Shown here piece after piece: positions 45,790-55,443 of a stretch of 64,000 nt of DNA; the first letter of the stretch is position 1, and each line of letters opens with the position of its first letter. The notes beneath the pieces were generated by a model. The model made no database searches, was not told where the DNA came from, and saw only the letters and a program-made list of their open reading frames with translations. The stretch is from positions 1-64,000 of the forward strand of contig NZ_JAATIZ010000005.1 of the NCBI RefSeq assembly GCF_011927625.1, given 5' to 3'. The position numbers and the translations under genes are program-made. Source of the DNA: Paenalcaligenes hominis (GTDB taxonomy: Bacteria; Pseudomonadota; Gammaproteobacteria; Burkholderiales; Burkholderiaceae_B).

Positions 45790-46701
45790 TTAGTGATTTC
45801 GATCAACAATAAAGTTAGCTAGCGCATTAAGACTCTGTGCGCCCGACCCTAGAGGAAGAATGGCTTTCTGAGCTTGCTGCTTTAAGTCAAGCAAAAGCTG
45901 CTGCGAAGCCTGTAAGCCCATGATGGTCACATACGTTGGCTTGTTATCAGCCACATCTTTTCCTGCCGTTTTACCTAAAGTGGCGGTATCGGCTGTGACA
46001 TCAAGCACGTCATCGGCTATTTGAAAAGCTAAACCAATAGTCTGTGCATAATCAGTTAAGTGTTCACGTGCAGTAGAGCTAGCCCCTGCCACTATTCCAC
46101 CCAGCAATACGGACACCTCGAGCATTGCTCCGGTTTTCATGCGATGCATTTGACGTAGTTCCTCTAAGCGTAGAGTTTTATCTACGCTGGCACAATCAAT
46201 GGCTTGGCCACCGACCATACCTTGACTGCCGGCCGCCTTAGCCAAGGCGCTGATGGCTTGAACAACTAATGCAGGTGCGATGGGCATGGCCGCCAGAAAC
46301 TCAAAGGCGAGCGGCTGCAAGGCATCGCCAACTAACATGGCCGTGGCCTCGTCATAAGCCACATGCACCGTGGGACGCCCACGACGTAGCTCATCATCAT
46401 CCATGCAAGGCAAATCATCGTGCACTAAGGAGTACGCATGAATTAACTCGACCGCAGCAGCAGCATGATCTAAGGCTTTGGCTTGGGCGGAACTGATTTC
46501 AGCCCCTTGTAAAGCGGCCTCGCCTGCGGCATACACCAACGCCGCCCGCACTCGTTTACCCCCGCCAAGCACAGCATAGCGCATGGCATCATGTAAGGTA
46601 GCTGGCACTGACGCAGCAGTAGGCATCTGCTGTTCTAGAAACGTTTCCACTCGTTCTAATTGCTGTTCTAACCACTGCTGACTTTGTTGTTTCTGGGACA
46701 T
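45790..46701 (-). CDS. ispA: Farnesyl diphosphate synthase (geranyltranstransferase)
   Basis: IspA makes farnesyl diphosphate from IPP and DMAPP. The 303-residue protein has the first aspartate-rich motif DDLPCMDDDELRRGRPT (from 95) and the second in AFQIADDVLDVTAD. It also has GGGKRVRAAL. The bulky aromatic pattern and length fit short-chain FPP synthase rather than longer-chain enzymes. It follows xseB by three bases. Its product would feed the hpnCDE squalene route encoded 16 kb away in this window. Confidence 0.95.
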   Translation of the reverse strand: MSQKQQSQQWLEQQLERVETFLEQQMPTAASVPATLHDAMRYAVLGGGKRVRAALVYAAGEAALQGAEISSAQAKALDHAAAAVELIHAYSLVHDDLPCMDDDELRRGRPTVHVAYDEATAMLVGDALQPLAFEFLAAMPIAPALVVQAISALAKAAGSQGMVGGQAIDCASVDKTLRLEELRQMHRMKTGAMLEVSVLLGGIVAGASSTAREHLTDYAQTIGLAFQIADDVLDVTADTATLGKTAGKDVADNKPTYVTIMGLQASQQLLLDLKQQAQKAILPLGSGAQSLNALANFIVDRNH

Positions 46702-46704
46702 ACA

Positions 46705-46953
46705 TTAATCCTGATCGGTAGGAATCTCTGTTAAAGGACGCATCAACTGCCCTTGCAGTACTTGGACTTGCTGCTCTACTTTATCTAAACGTTGCTGACA
46801 AATTTGAGCAAGCTTAACGCCTTTTTCATAGGCGACCAAGGATTGCTCTAAGGGCAAATCACCCCTTTCCATTTGAGCGACTAAGTGCTCTAAGGCTGCC
46901 AACGCCCCCTCGAAGTCATCAGGCAACGAGCTGCTTACATCATGTTCAGACAT
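46705..46953 (-). CDS. xseB: Exodeoxyribonuclease VII small subunit
   Basis: An 82-residue coiled-coil protein with FEGALAALEHLVAQMERGDLPLEQSL and AYEKGVKLAQICQQRL, the XseB pattern. XseB binds the large subunit XseA, which is not in this window. Its place upstream of ispA and dxs is widely conserved in proteobacteria. Confidence 0.95.
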   Translation of the reverse strand: MSEHDVSSSLPDDFEGALAALEHLVAQMERGDLPLEQSLVAYEKGVKLAQICQQRLDKVEQQVQVLQGQLMRPLTEIPTDQD

Positions 46954-47025
46954 GGTTTTATTCCATTAGTTTATAGAGAACCGACCTATTTTAACTGTAA
47001 TTAGACTGCAAACCTAAAGAGAGGT

Positions 47026-47874
47026 TCACGGTACGCGTGGGCGGTTGAGATCAGACACCCACTCGCTCCAAGAACCAGGATAGAGTTTTGCTCCGTCTAA
47101 GCCAGCTAAAGCCAAAGCAAACAAGTTATGACATGCAGTAATGCCAGAGCCGCAATAACACACAACAGACTCGATAGGCGTTGAGCCCAGTAGCTCGGAA
47201 AACTCCTCTCGTAATTGCTGAGCGGGCTTGAAACGACCATCGGCCTGCAAGTTTAGGGTGCTAGGCCTATTTAAGGCGCCCGGTATATGCCCTGCTACTG
47301 GATCAATGGGTTCTTTTTCACCGCGATAGCGCTCGGCAGCTCGCGCATCAATCAAAGTCCAGCGTGGCTGATCTAGCTGCTGTAAGATTTGATCCGCAGT
47401 GACGGTAGGAAGTTTAGACTCTGGTTTTATATCGTGATGTTTATCCAATACGGCCGGTAATGTGAGATGCGAATCCGTTAACCCGCCCGCCTCTAGCCAG
47501 GCCTGCCAGCCCCCATCTAAAATCATCACATTTTCACAACCCGCCCATCGCAGCATCCACCATGTACGTGCTGCCATGTGCCCCTGACTGGCGTCATACA
47601 CCACAATACGGGTCTGAGGGCCAATACCATACTGCAACAATAAATGCGCGAATTCATTTAGGTTCGGCAGAGGATGTCTGCCATTAGTCCCATCGGCCTC
47701 GCCCACGAGCTCGGCTTCATTATCTAAAAAATAAGCGCCTGGAATATGGGCTTGCATGTACTGCTGCCGCCCCAGACGATGATTCATTAAATCGTGACGC
47801 ACATCAAACACAACCACATCGGGTTCATGCAACAGTTGTTGCAATTGCATCGCGCTAATAAGTAGCTCAGACAT
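47026..47874 (-). CDS. Sulfurtransferase with two rhodanese domains
   Basis: A 282-residue protein with tandem rhodanese domains (about 5-130 and 155-278). The catalytic cysteine C241 lies in CYCGSGITACHN. CGSG-T is the 3-mercaptopyruvate sulfurtransferase loop, whereas thiosulfate rhodaneses have CRxGxT, so mercaptopyruvate is the more likely donor. The ATG at 47874 is preferred over an in-frame start at 47988 that lies within the upstream EamA gene. It is 14 bases after that gene. Confidence 0.88.
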   Translation of the reverse strand: MSELLISAMQLQQLLHEPDVVVFDVRHDLMNHRLGRQQYMQAHIPGAYFLDNEAELVGEADGTNGRHPLPNLNEFAHLLLQYGIGPQTRIVVYDASQGHMAARTWWMLRWAGCENVMILDGGWQAWLEAGGLTDSHLTLPAVLDKHHDIKPESKLPTVTADQILQQLDQPRWTLIDARAAERYRGEKEPIDPVAGHIPGALNRPSTLNLQADGRFKPAQQLREEFSELLGSTPIESVVCYCGSGITACHNLFALALAGLDGAKLYPGSWSEWVSDLNRPRVP

Positions 47875-47888
47875 AGTAATTCCTTGTT

Positions 47889-48764
47889 TTAACGACTTGA
47901 GACTTGCCCCTGCATAATGCGGTCTTCTGTGTAGGTGCGCCAGGCTGAAATTAAGCCCGAAGCAATAATTAATAGCATACCGCCCCACGCGATGGTGTCA
48001 GGTACATCGGACCAAATGGCAATGCCTAAACCTGCCGCAAAGATAATAGTGGAATATTGCAAAACGGCGGTTAGCAGTGTTGAGCCTAGGCCAAATGCTC
48101 GTGTCATAGCTAGCTGACCGAATAGTCCACTGATGCCCACCCCAGCTAAAGCCGCATAAGCTTGCCAATGGATGTGAGGCCAACCTAAATACCCTAAGGC
48201 CAGTAATCCTGTACAACACACAAAGCAAGAGAATATAAAGACGGTACGCCATTCGGGCTCGCCCAAGCGCCCTAATTGGCGAATTTGCATCATGGCCACG
48301 GCGGCGCACGAACCAGCCAACAACCCAAGTAGCGCATACGGCAAATCGTGCGCATTGATACTGGGACGCAGTACCGCCAACACCCCGAAAAACCCGAGTA
48401 AAACAGCAATAATACGAATGGGATCGCGTTGCGTACCGCCAAAAAAGAGCATCCAAACCCCAATAAACAAAGGGGCCGTATAGTTCAAGCTGATGGCAGT
48501 AGATAACGGCAACATGGAAAGCGCGGTAAAACCTAACCACATTGAGCTGACACCAAACCCATTACGTAATAAATGCGCTTTCCAACTAAGAGGGCGTAGG
48601 CTCTTTTTATGATAGCGCGCCCAAAAGAAGATTAATAATACAGATGGCAAGCCACGAAAAAGTATAATTTGCGGCATATTAGCCTCATAGTCGGCAGCAA
48701 ACTTTACAAAAGCTCCCATGAGCGCAAACATGGCACAGGCCACCAACATCCATAACGACTGCAT
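47889..48764 (-). CDS. EamA/DMT family transporter
   Basis: A 291-residue membrane protein with about ten hydrophobic helices in two repeats of five, the DMT (EamA) layout. The segments FVKFAADYEANMPQIILFRGL and SLNYTAPLFIGVWMLFFGG are typical. These proteins export metabolites or amino acids; the substrate cannot be read. It is followed closely by the sulfurtransferase gene. Confidence 0.85.
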   Translation of the reverse strand: MQSLWMLVACAMFALMGAFVKFAADYEANMPQIILFRGLPSVLLIFFWARYHKKSLRPLSWKAHLLRNGFGVSSMWLGFTALSMLPLSTAISLNYTAPLFIGVWMLFFGGTQRDPIRIIAVLLGFFGVLAVLRPSINAHDLPYALLGLLAGSCAAVAMMQIRQLGRLGEPEWRTVFIFSCFVCCTGLLALGYLGWPHIHWQAYAALAGVGISGLFGQLAMTRAFGLGSTLLTAVLQYSTIIFAAGLGIAIWSDVPDTIAWGGMLLIIASGLISAWRTYTEDRIMQGQVSSR

Positions 48765-48907
48765 GTAAAATCACCCTAGGTCTGGCGCAAATCATTACTA
48801 TACTCTGCGCCCATTTAAACGATACAATTGGATCATTCTAACAACCAACAGTCGGACACTCTGACTTTTTTGCTTGACACTTTCATCTAGCAATAGGATG
48901 TATACGC

Positions 48908-49780
48908 ATGAAGCGAATTTTTTTATTTTTAGCCACTAACTTAGCGGTCATGCTGGTTCTCAGCATTATTCTTAACCTCTTAGGCGCTAATCGTTTTCTT
49001 GCTGGCTCTGGTATTAATGTGCCGCAGTTGCTGGTGTTTTCGCTAGTCATCGGCTTTACGGGCTCTATTATGTCTTTATTAATGAGCAAATGGATGGCTA
49101 AACGCAGTACAGGCGCCTATGTTATTGACCCAAACAACCCACGTAGCCAACAAGAGGCCTGGTTAGTCAGCACCGTGCACCAGCTAGCAGATAATGCAGG
49201 TATTGGTCACCCCGAAGTCGCTATTTACGAAGGAGAGCCTAACGCTTTCGCCACCGGCGCCTTTAAAAACGATGCCTTAGTGGCTGTATCCACGGGTCTA
49301 CTCCAAAGCATGACCCAAGAGGAAGTCGCTGCCGTTTTAGGTCACGAGGTCGCTCACGTTGCCAATGGCGATATGGTTACTCTGACATTAATTCAGGGTG
49401 TAGTTAATACTTTTGTGGTGTTTTTTGCTCGTGTAGTCGGCTACTTTGTCGATCGCGTCTTACTTAAAAACGACCGCGATGGTATTGGCCCGGGTTATTA
49501 TGTGGCAGTTATAGTCTGTGAAATTGTGTTCGGTGTGTTGGCTTCGATTATTGTGGCGTGGTTCTCTAGGCAGCGCGAATTCCGAGCCGATGCAGGTGCA
49601 GCACAGCTGATGGGGTCGCCGCGTCCCATGATTAACGCCTTGGCTCGACTTGGCAACGTCGAAGTTTCAGATCTACCCAAATCGTTCGAGGCCTCGGGCA
49701 TTGCCGGCGGACGCTCTTTAGGCGCGTTGTTTGCCTCGCACCCGCCTATCGAAGATCGGATTCGCGCTTTGCAACAGTAA
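48908..49780 (+). CDS. htpX: Membrane zinc metalloprotease HtpX
   Basis: HtpX is an M48 protease of the inner membrane that takes part in membrane protein quality control with FtsH. The 290-residue protein has two N-terminal TM helices, the zinc motif HEVAH (146-150), the third ligand region [14 protein letters not shown], two further hydrophobic helices, and the C-terminal [13 protein letters not shown] weak AGGA precedes the ATG. Confidence 0.96.
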   Translation: MKRIFLFLATNLAVMLVLSIILNLLGANRFLAGSGINVPQLLVFSLVIGFTGSIMSLLMSKWMAKRSTGAYVIDPNNPRSQQEAWLVSTVHQLADNAGIGHPEVAIYEGEPNAFATGAFKNDALVAVSTGLLQSMTQEEVAAVLGHEVAHVANGDMVTLTLIQGVVNTFVVFFARVVGYFVDRVLLKNDRDGIGPGYYVAVIVCEIVFGVLASIIVAWFSRQREFRADAGAAQLMGSPRPMINALARLGNVEVSDLPKSFEASGIAGGRSLGALFASHPPIEDRIRALQQ

Positions 49781-49790
49781 ACTGTTAACT

Positions 49791-49816
49791 TAAAGCCCTA
49801 CCTAGCTAGGGCTTTT
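49791..49816. terminator. Terminator between htpX and the sugar dehydrogenase
   Basis: AAAGCCCTA pairs with TAGGGCTTTTT around the centre CCTAGC. The T-run serves htpX. The stop codon of the convergent gene lies within the stem. Confidence 0.85.
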
Positions 49817-51017
49817 TAGTGCCTAAAGCATAGTCAGGCCGTAAGCGGACGAGGGCGCCATTTTTCGCATCTGTCAGCACCATCACTGAACCATCTTGGG
49901 CAACCTCCACATCCCGTATACGCGACCACCCTTGTAAATAACGCGCTTCGCCAACCACACGATTGTTGTCAATCACCAATCGAACCAAAGCCTGACCACC
50001 TAAGGCCCCAATGAGCAAGCTATGCCGCCAACCAGTAAATAAATCGTGATCGTAAAAGCTCATTCCCGAGGGCGCAATGACAGGATCCCAATAATACACT
50101 GGCTGCTCCATTCCTTCGTGAGCCGTTAACCCTTTACCTACATCGAACCCGGTATACTCGGTTCCGTAACTAATAATAGGCCAGCCATAATTAAGACCAC
50201 GCTGCGGTTGATTGAGCTCATCGCCGCCCCGAGGGCCATGCTCTACGGTCCAGAGCTGCCCTGTTTGATCTAAAGCCGCGGCTTGAATATTGCGATGCCC
50301 ATACGACCAAATTTCAGCTAAGGCGTTGGCCGCTATAGGTGGGTTCATCCCCGCACCACTTTGCGGATCTAAATACAACACTTTGCCTAGATGGGTAGTG
50401 AGGTCTTGGGCCAACCCTCGTGCAGCGCGCACAGATCGTTCGCCTGTCGTCACAAACAGTCGACCTTCTGAGTCAAAGACTAACCGTGAGCCAAAATGCA
50501 AGGTGGAATCCCATGCAGGCTGCTGCTGAAAGATCACACGAACTTTTTCTACTGTACGCTCGTCGGCCGATAGATAGCCCGTGGCGACCGCTGTGGCATT
50601 ATTACCAGAACTACGTGGTTCGGCGTAGCTCCACCATAACTGCCGCGTTTGGGTGAAATCGGGCTTTACCACCACATCAAGCAAGCCACCTTGACCACGC
50701 GCATCTACCACAGGCAGTCCCTGAATAGGCTCTGAGACCTGACCCGCGGCAGTAATTAAACGCAAACGACCGGGGCGCTCTGTGACTAACCATCTGCCAT
50801 CAGGTAATTGGCTCATACCCCAAGGGTGCTCTAAGTCTTGCGCTATGACCTCTGCCACCAATTTCGTCTGGTCTTGGATTTGAGGGGCGCGTGTTTGTTG
50901 CGCAAAAGCAGGCTGTTGCTCGGACCCATGGGGGGCGCGTGCGTTAAAGTCTTGTGCCCAAAGCCCAGCACTGGATAGAGCAATCCCACCACTGATTAAC
51001 CACATCCACGTATACAT
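49806..51017 (-). CDS. PQQ-dependent sugar dehydrogenase (YliI type)
   Basis: A 403-residue soluble glucose/sorbosone dehydrogenase-fold protein with a signal peptide of about 21 residues ending GLWAQ, so it is periplasmic. It has EHPWGMSQLPDGRWLVTERPGRLRL and EHGPRGGDELN, conserved around the PQQ site and calcium ligands in the aldose sugar dehydrogenase group. The ATG at 51017 has AAGGAG upstream and removes a 38-residue non-signal extension. No PQQ synthesis genes are near. The gene ends inside the htpX terminator. Confidence 0.87.
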   Translation of the reverse strand: MYTWMWLISGGIALSSAGLWAQDFNARAPHGSEQQPAFAQQTRAPQIQDQTKLVAEVIAQDLEHPWGMSQLPDGRWLVTERPGRLRLITAAGQVSEPIQGLPVVDARGQGGLLDVVVKPDFTQTRQLWWSYAEPRSSGNNATAVATGYLSADERTVEKVRVIFQQQPAWDSTLHFGSRLVFDSEGRLFVTTGERSVRAARGLAQDLTTHLGKVLYLDPQSGAGMNPPIAANALAEIWSYGHRNIQAAALDQTGQLWTVEHGPRGGDELNQPQRGLNYGWPIISYGTEYTGFDVGKGLTAHEGMEQPVYYWDPVIAPSGMSFYDHDLFTGWRHSLLIGALGGQALVRLVIDNNRVVGEARYLQGWSRIRDVEVAQDGSVMVLTDAKNGALVRLRPDYALGTKKP

Positions 51018-51102
51018 GGTGTTGTCTCCTTGGGGTAGTTCGCAGAACGTGTATGCCCCGTCATTGAGGACGGGGAGACTGCCATTAGCATAGAGTAGCG
51101 GT

Positions 51103-53862
51103 TTAGTGGGCTTGCCCCCAATTAGCGCCAACCCCTACCTCGGCAATTAACGGTACCTCTAACTGCGCAACTTCACACATTAACTTAGGCAACGCCTCTA
51201 TGAGTGTGGGCACTTCGTCCTCTGGCACATCAAAAACCAATTCATCATGCACCTGCATCACCATCAATGTGCGCATATTTTGCTTTGTGAGCCAGTGCTG
51301 AACGGCAACCATAGCCATTTTAATTAGGTCAGCCGCTGTGCCTTGCATAGGCGCATTAATCGCCGCACGTTGTGCTCCAGCGGCGCGAGGCCCTTTAACA
51401 TTAATATCAGGAAAATACAGACGGCGCCCGAAAACCGTTTCCACATAGCCTTGTTGTTTAGCTTGCGCTTTGATGGTTTCCATATATTGAGCCACCCCAG
51501 GATAGCGAGCAAAGTAACGGTCAATATAAGATTTGGCCGCTGCGTTGCTAATCCCCAGGTTTTTTGCCAAACCGTATTGGCCCATGCCATAAATTAGACC
51601 AAAGTTAATGGCTTTAGCGGCATTACGTTGTTCAGAGCTGACGGCGGCGGGTTCAATATGAAAAATTTCTGCTGCGGTAGCACGGTGTACATCACCGCCC
51701 TCTTCAAATACACGCTGTAGGTTTTTATCGCCTGATACGTGGGCCATGATGCGCAGTTCAATTTGGGAGTAATCCGCAGCGACCACTTTTCCTAACGAGG
51801 ACACAAACGCATCTCGCACCTGACGCCCTTCGGGGGTACGAATAGGAATATTTTGTAAGTTTGGATCCGATGATGCCAGACGACCTGTAATGACCGCAGC
51901 CTGTGCATAGCGCGTATGAACCCGCCCTGTTTTGGCATCAATCATTTTAGGGAGTTTGTCGGTGTAGGTAGACTTAAGTTTAGCAATACCCCGGTATTCC
52001 AACATTAACTTGGGCAAAGGGTAATCCAGTGCTAATTCTTGTAGGACATCTTCACTTGTCGAAGGAGCGCCACTCGCTGTTTTACGTTTGATCGGTAATG
52101 CCAGCTTATCAAAGAGGATGTCTCCTACCTGTTTTGGAGAGTTCATATTAAATGGCTGCCCAGCCAACTCATATGCTTTTTGCTCTAGCTCGACCAAGCG
52201 CTGTCCTAAGGCTTGGCTTTGCTTTTGCAGCAACGCGCTATCAATAGCCACGCCATTGCGTTCAACTTGCGTTAACACCACTGAGGTTTGAATTTCCAAG
52301 TCATAAATACGCAACAACCCCGGTTGGGCCTGAATTTGCGGGTACAAGATATGGTGTAAACGCAGCGTCATGTCTGCATCTTCAGCAGCATAATGAGCCG
52401 CTGTGGGGATATCGAGCTCGGCAAAGCCAATTTGTTTTGCCCCTTTACCACAAATGCTTTCATAGGAAGTGCCTTCTATACCTAGCCAACGCTGCATGAG
52501 CTCTTCCATGTTTACACGTTGATGTGCCTCTAACACATAGGCTTGCAGCATCGTGTCGTGCGCTATGCCCTGCAACTGAATGCCCTCGTTAGCAAGCACA
52601 TGGCTATCGTATTTTGCATTTTGCAGAATCTTTGTTGCTCTGGTGGACTCAAACCAAGGACGTAACGCCTCTAAGGTAGCCACTTTGTCTAGCTGTTGGT
52701 TTTGCGCCATGCCTGTATGTGCGAGAGGAATATAACAAGCCTGCCCCATTTGTACCGATAACGATAACCCCACTAATTGGGCCTGCATGGGATCTAACGA
52801 GGTGGTCTCTGTATCTAAAGCAACCCATTCTGCCTGCTCTATACGCTCTAGCCACTGCTGTAATTGCTCGGGGCGAGTAACAGTCTCATACTCTACCTGC
52901 TCAATCTTAGGCAAAGTGGAAGGTGTGGCTTGAGGGGTTTCTACTGGCTCAGTAGAAAGCGGTGCCTTGCTACGGTCTTGGCGTGGTACCTGCTCTTCAT
53001 TTCCTGTGAGCTCGCGCAGCCAGGTGCGAAAACCGTATTCGTTGTAATAATGCTCTAGTTTGGCTTTGTCTGGGGCTTTAGGTAAAAGATGATCAATTTC
53101 ACAAATCCCATCAGGCAAATCGCAATTCACTCGGATTGTCACTAACTGACGTGTTAGCTCGAAACGAGGAATAAACTCGCGCAAGTTATCCCCAACCACC
53201 CCTTTAATTTCATCGGCATGCGCAATTAAGTTATCAAGGGTTTGGTATTGTTGTATCCATTTTTGCGCTGTTTTAGGCCCCACTTTGGGTACACCGGGTA
53301 TGTTGTCCGAGGTATCACCCATTAGCATTAAGTAATCAATGATTTGATCTGGACGCACCCCGTATTTCTCTACCACACCTGCCTCGTCAAGGCGTTCATC
53401 TTTCATGGTGTCAATAAGCTCGACCTGCGGATTGACTAATTGAGCTAAATCTTTATCGCCCGTAGAAATAATTGTGTGCAAGCCGTGCTCTGTAGCGTGA
53501 TGTGCTAGAGTGCCTATTATGTCGTCTGCTTCGACTCCGGGTACGCAAAGCAAAGGCCAGCCCATTGCTTGAATGATCTCATGCAGGGGTTTGACTTGTT
53601 GTGCTAGGTCTTCAGGCATAGACTCGCGCTGGGCTTTGTAGTCCGCAAATAGGTCATCTCTGAACGTGCTCCCTTTTGCATCAAACACACACGCCATATA
53701 ATCAGCATCAATGTCTTGTAAAAGTTTACGCAACATATTGATGACACCATACATGGCTCCAGTGGGTTCGCCGCGTGCATTCGTTAAATTACTACGAAAC
53801 ATCGCATAATAAGCACGATACAAATAACTGGATCCATCAACTAGCAACAAGGTTTTTTTCAT
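51103..53862 (-). CDS. polA: DNA polymerase I
   Basis: PolA fills gaps and removes RNA primers. The 919-residue protein has three domains. The 5' nuclease (about 1-300) starts VDGSSYLYRAYYAMF and contains MGDTSDNIPGVPKVGPKTA. An intact 3'-5' exonuclease has D350-T-E352, ILQNAKYD and YAAEDAD. The polymerase domain has DYSQIELRIMAH and VHDELVF with D873. The ATG at 53862 gives a normal N-terminus. It shares a CATG with the start of the divergent LOG gene. A clear Shine-Dalgarno is not visible. Confidence 0.96.
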   Translation of the reverse strand: MKKTLLLVDGSSYLYRAYYAMFRSNLTNARGEPTGAMYGVINMLRKLLQDIDADYMACVFDAKGSTFRDDLFADYKAQRESMPEDLAQQVKPLHEIIQAMGWPLLCVPGVEADDIIGTLAHHATEHGLHTIISTGDKDLAQLVNPQVELIDTMKDERLDEAGVVEKYGVRPDQIIDYLMLMGDTSDNIPGVPKVGPKTAQKWIQQYQTLDNLIAHADEIKGVVGDNLREFIPRFELTRQLVTIRVNCDLPDGICEIDHLLPKAPDKAKLEHYYNEYGFRTWLRELTGNEEQVPRQDRSKAPLSTEPVETPQATPSTLPKIEQVEYETVTRPEQLQQWLERIEQAEWVALDTETTSLDPMQAQLVGLSLSVQMGQACYIPLAHTGMAQNQQLDKVATLEALRPWFESTRATKILQNAKYDSHVLANEGIQLQGIAHDTMLQAYVLEAHQRVNMEELMQRWLGIEGTSYESICGKGAKQIGFAELDIPTAAHYAAEDADMTLRLHHILYPQIQAQPGLLRIYDLEIQTSVVLTQVERNGVAIDSALLQKQSQALGQRLVELEQKAYELAGQPFNMNSPKQVGDILFDKLALPIKRKTASGAPSTSEDVLQELALDYPLPKLMLEYRGIAKLKSTYTDKLPKMIDAKTGRVHTRYAQAAVITGRLASSDPNLQNIPIRTPEGRQVRDAFVSSLGKVVAADYSQIELRIMAHVSGDKNLQRVFEEGGDVHRATAAEIFHIEPAAVSSEQRNAAKAINFGLIYGMGQYGLAKNLGISNAAAKSYIDRYFARYPGVAQYMETIKAQAKQQGYVETVFGRRLYFPDINVKGPRAAGAQRAAINAPMQGTAADLIKMAMVAVQHWLTKQNMRTLMVMQVHDELVFDVPEDEVPTLIEALPKLMCEVAQLEVPLIAEVGVGANWGQAH

Positions 53863-54562
53863 GTCTAATAATAAAATCGTTCGTTTACCGGCCGCTATAC
53901 AAATACCTGTGATTAGCAATGAGCTACAAACTGCTGCTGATACTCTACAGGAAATCGGCTGGGGTGTAAGTGTATTTGGTAGTGCGCGCACCAAAACAGA
54001 TCATCTTTACTATGGGTTAGCAGAGCAACTGGGCCAAAAGCTAGCCGAGGCTGGTTTTCCCGTGATTGCTGGGGGCGGGCCAGGTATTATGGAGGCCGCC
54101 AATAAAGGGGCCTACGAGGCGGGTGGCAAAAGCGTGGGCTTAAATATTCGCCTACCCCGTGAAACCACGAATAACCCATATCAAACACATAGCTTACAGT
54201 TTGAATATTTCTATTCGCGCAAAGCAACTTTTTTCATGCACAGCGCAGCGTATATAGCACTACCTGGTGGTTTTGGCACGTTGGATGAATTATTCGAAGC
54301 CCTCACCCTAGTCCAAACCCATAAAAACCCACCTGCCCCTATTGTACTCGTGGGCACTCAGTTTTGGAGCGGCTTGGTCGACTGGATTAAAAATCAATTA
54401 ATTAGTCATGCGTACATTGCGCCAAATGACGTAAACTTAATCACCCTAACTGACGATCTTGACGAAGTCATGCAAATCATTCAAAGCTGCTGCTCAGGCT
54501 TTGCCTCCAAACCCGAGGAAGCACCGGCACTTCCAAAAGAAATGCCCTATGACAAGGATTAA
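53861..54562 (+). CDS. LOG family protein (TIGR00730; nucleotide 5'-monophosphate nucleosidase type)
   Basis: A 233-residue Rossmann-fold protein with GGGPGIMEAA (71-80) and PGGFGTLDE (135-143), the signature of the LOG (cytokinin riboside monophosphate phosphoribohydrolase) family. In bacteria the family cleaves nucleoside monophosphates; the exact substrate is unknown. The ATG at 53861 overlaps the polA start on the opposite strand. A weak AAGG lies upstream. It precedes the amino-acid ABC genes by two bases and could be cotranscribed with them. Confidence 0.88.
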   Translation: MSNNKIVRLPAAIQIPVISNELQTAADTLQEIGWGVSVFGSARTKTDHLYYGLAEQLGQKLAEAGFPVIAGGGPGIMEAANKGAYEAGGKSVGLNIRLPRETTNNPYQTHSLQFEYFYSRKATFFMHSAAYIALPGGFGTLDELFEALTLVQTHKNPPAPIVLVGTQFWSGLVDWIKNQLISHAYIAPNDVNLITLTDDLDEVMQIIQSCCSGFASKPEEAPALPKEMPYDKD

Positions 54563-54564
54563 AG

Positions 54565-55359
54565 ATGAAAAAAAATCTACTACGTTTAGCCCTCGCTGCT
54601 TTATTTACTGTCTCCGCTGCTACCCAAGCCGCTGATTTAAAAGAAATTCGCATTGCCACCGAAGCCGGTTACCCTCCCTTCGAGTTCATTGCCCCAAATG
54701 GTGAAATCCAAGGCTTTAATATTGATATAGGCAATGAAATCTGTAAACGCCTCGAAGCCAAATGCGTTTGGATTGACCAATCTTTCGACAGTCTTATTCC
54801 GGGTCTGCAGGCACGTAAGTTTGACTTGGCCAACTCGACCATGACCGCCACGGATGCACGTCGCAAGGTGATTGATTTCACTACGCCTTTATACATTGTG
54901 GCCTCCCGTCTTGTGGCTTCTAAAGATAAAAATCTCGAGCCTACCGCCGAGTCGCTAAAAGGTTTACGCATTGGGGTACAACAAGGCACCACCATGGAAA
55001 CCTATGCGCGCAAAGAGTGGGCCCCTAAAGGCGTACAAATCATTGCCTACCCCAGCTACACTAACGCGTTTACTGACTTAGCCGCTGGGCGTATTGATGC
55101 CTCATTCCAAGAAGCCCCTAACGCGGTAGACGGCTTCTTAGATAAACCCGAAGGCGCTAACTTTCACCTGACGGGTGCCGTCATCAACAACAGCCCTATT
55201 CTTAACGAACCCATTGCCATAGGTTTGCGCAAAGGCAACAAAGAGCTTAAAGCAGCTGTAGACGATGCCATCAAGGCCATGCTTGCAGACGGTACAATCC
55301 AACAATTTAGCGAAAAATACTTTCAACCGCAGACAATTGAACTACCATCTGGCCATTAA
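54565..55359 (+). CDS. Basic amino-acid ABC transporter substrate-binding protein
   Basis: A 264-residue periplasmic binding protein of the HisJ/ArtJ/LAO family. The signal peptide is about 22 residues (MKKNLLRLALAALFTVSAAT). The mature protein has IRIATEAGYPPFEF, FDSLIPGLQARKFDL, MTATDARRKVIDFTTPLY and LRIGVQQGTT. The first half reads like a lysine/arginine/ornithine or histidine binder. It is followed by an incomplete terminator hairpin before the permease genes. Confidence 0.9.
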   Translation: MKKNLLRLALAALFTVSAATQAADLKEIRIATEAGYPPFEFIAPNGEIQGFNIDIGNEICKRLEAKCVWIDQSFDSLIPGLQARKFDLANSTMTATDARRKVIDFTTPLYIVASRLVASKDKNLEPTAESLKGLRIGVQQGTTMETYARKEWAPKGVQIIAYPSYTNAFTDLAAGRIDASFQEAPNAVDGFLDKPEGANFHLTGAVINNSPILNEPIAIGLRKGNKELKAAVDDAIKAMLADGTIQQFSEKYFQPQTIELPSGH

Positions 55360-55386
55360 GCCCCGTATAATCAACGGATTTGCCCG

Positions 55387-55413
55387 CAAAACCCGCATTT
55401 AAGACGGGTTTTG
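55387..55413 (+). promoter_or_regulatory. Hairpin between the binding protein and permease genes
   Basis: A perfect 9-bp stem CAAAACCCG / CGGGTTTTG with a nine-base loop, without a long T-run. Such an intercistronic stem-loop typically lets the binding protein be made in excess over the membrane components. Confidence 0.65.
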
Positions 55414-55443
55414 TGATTTATTTAGTCTTTATCCTTCATTCTC

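Noticed and set aside
48874-48907. TTGACA upstream of htpX, suggesting a promoter or heat-shock promoter
   Set aside because: A matching -10 is absent at 16-18 bases, and the position would leave almost no leader for the visible AGGA. No sigma-32 -10 (CCCCAT-T) is present.
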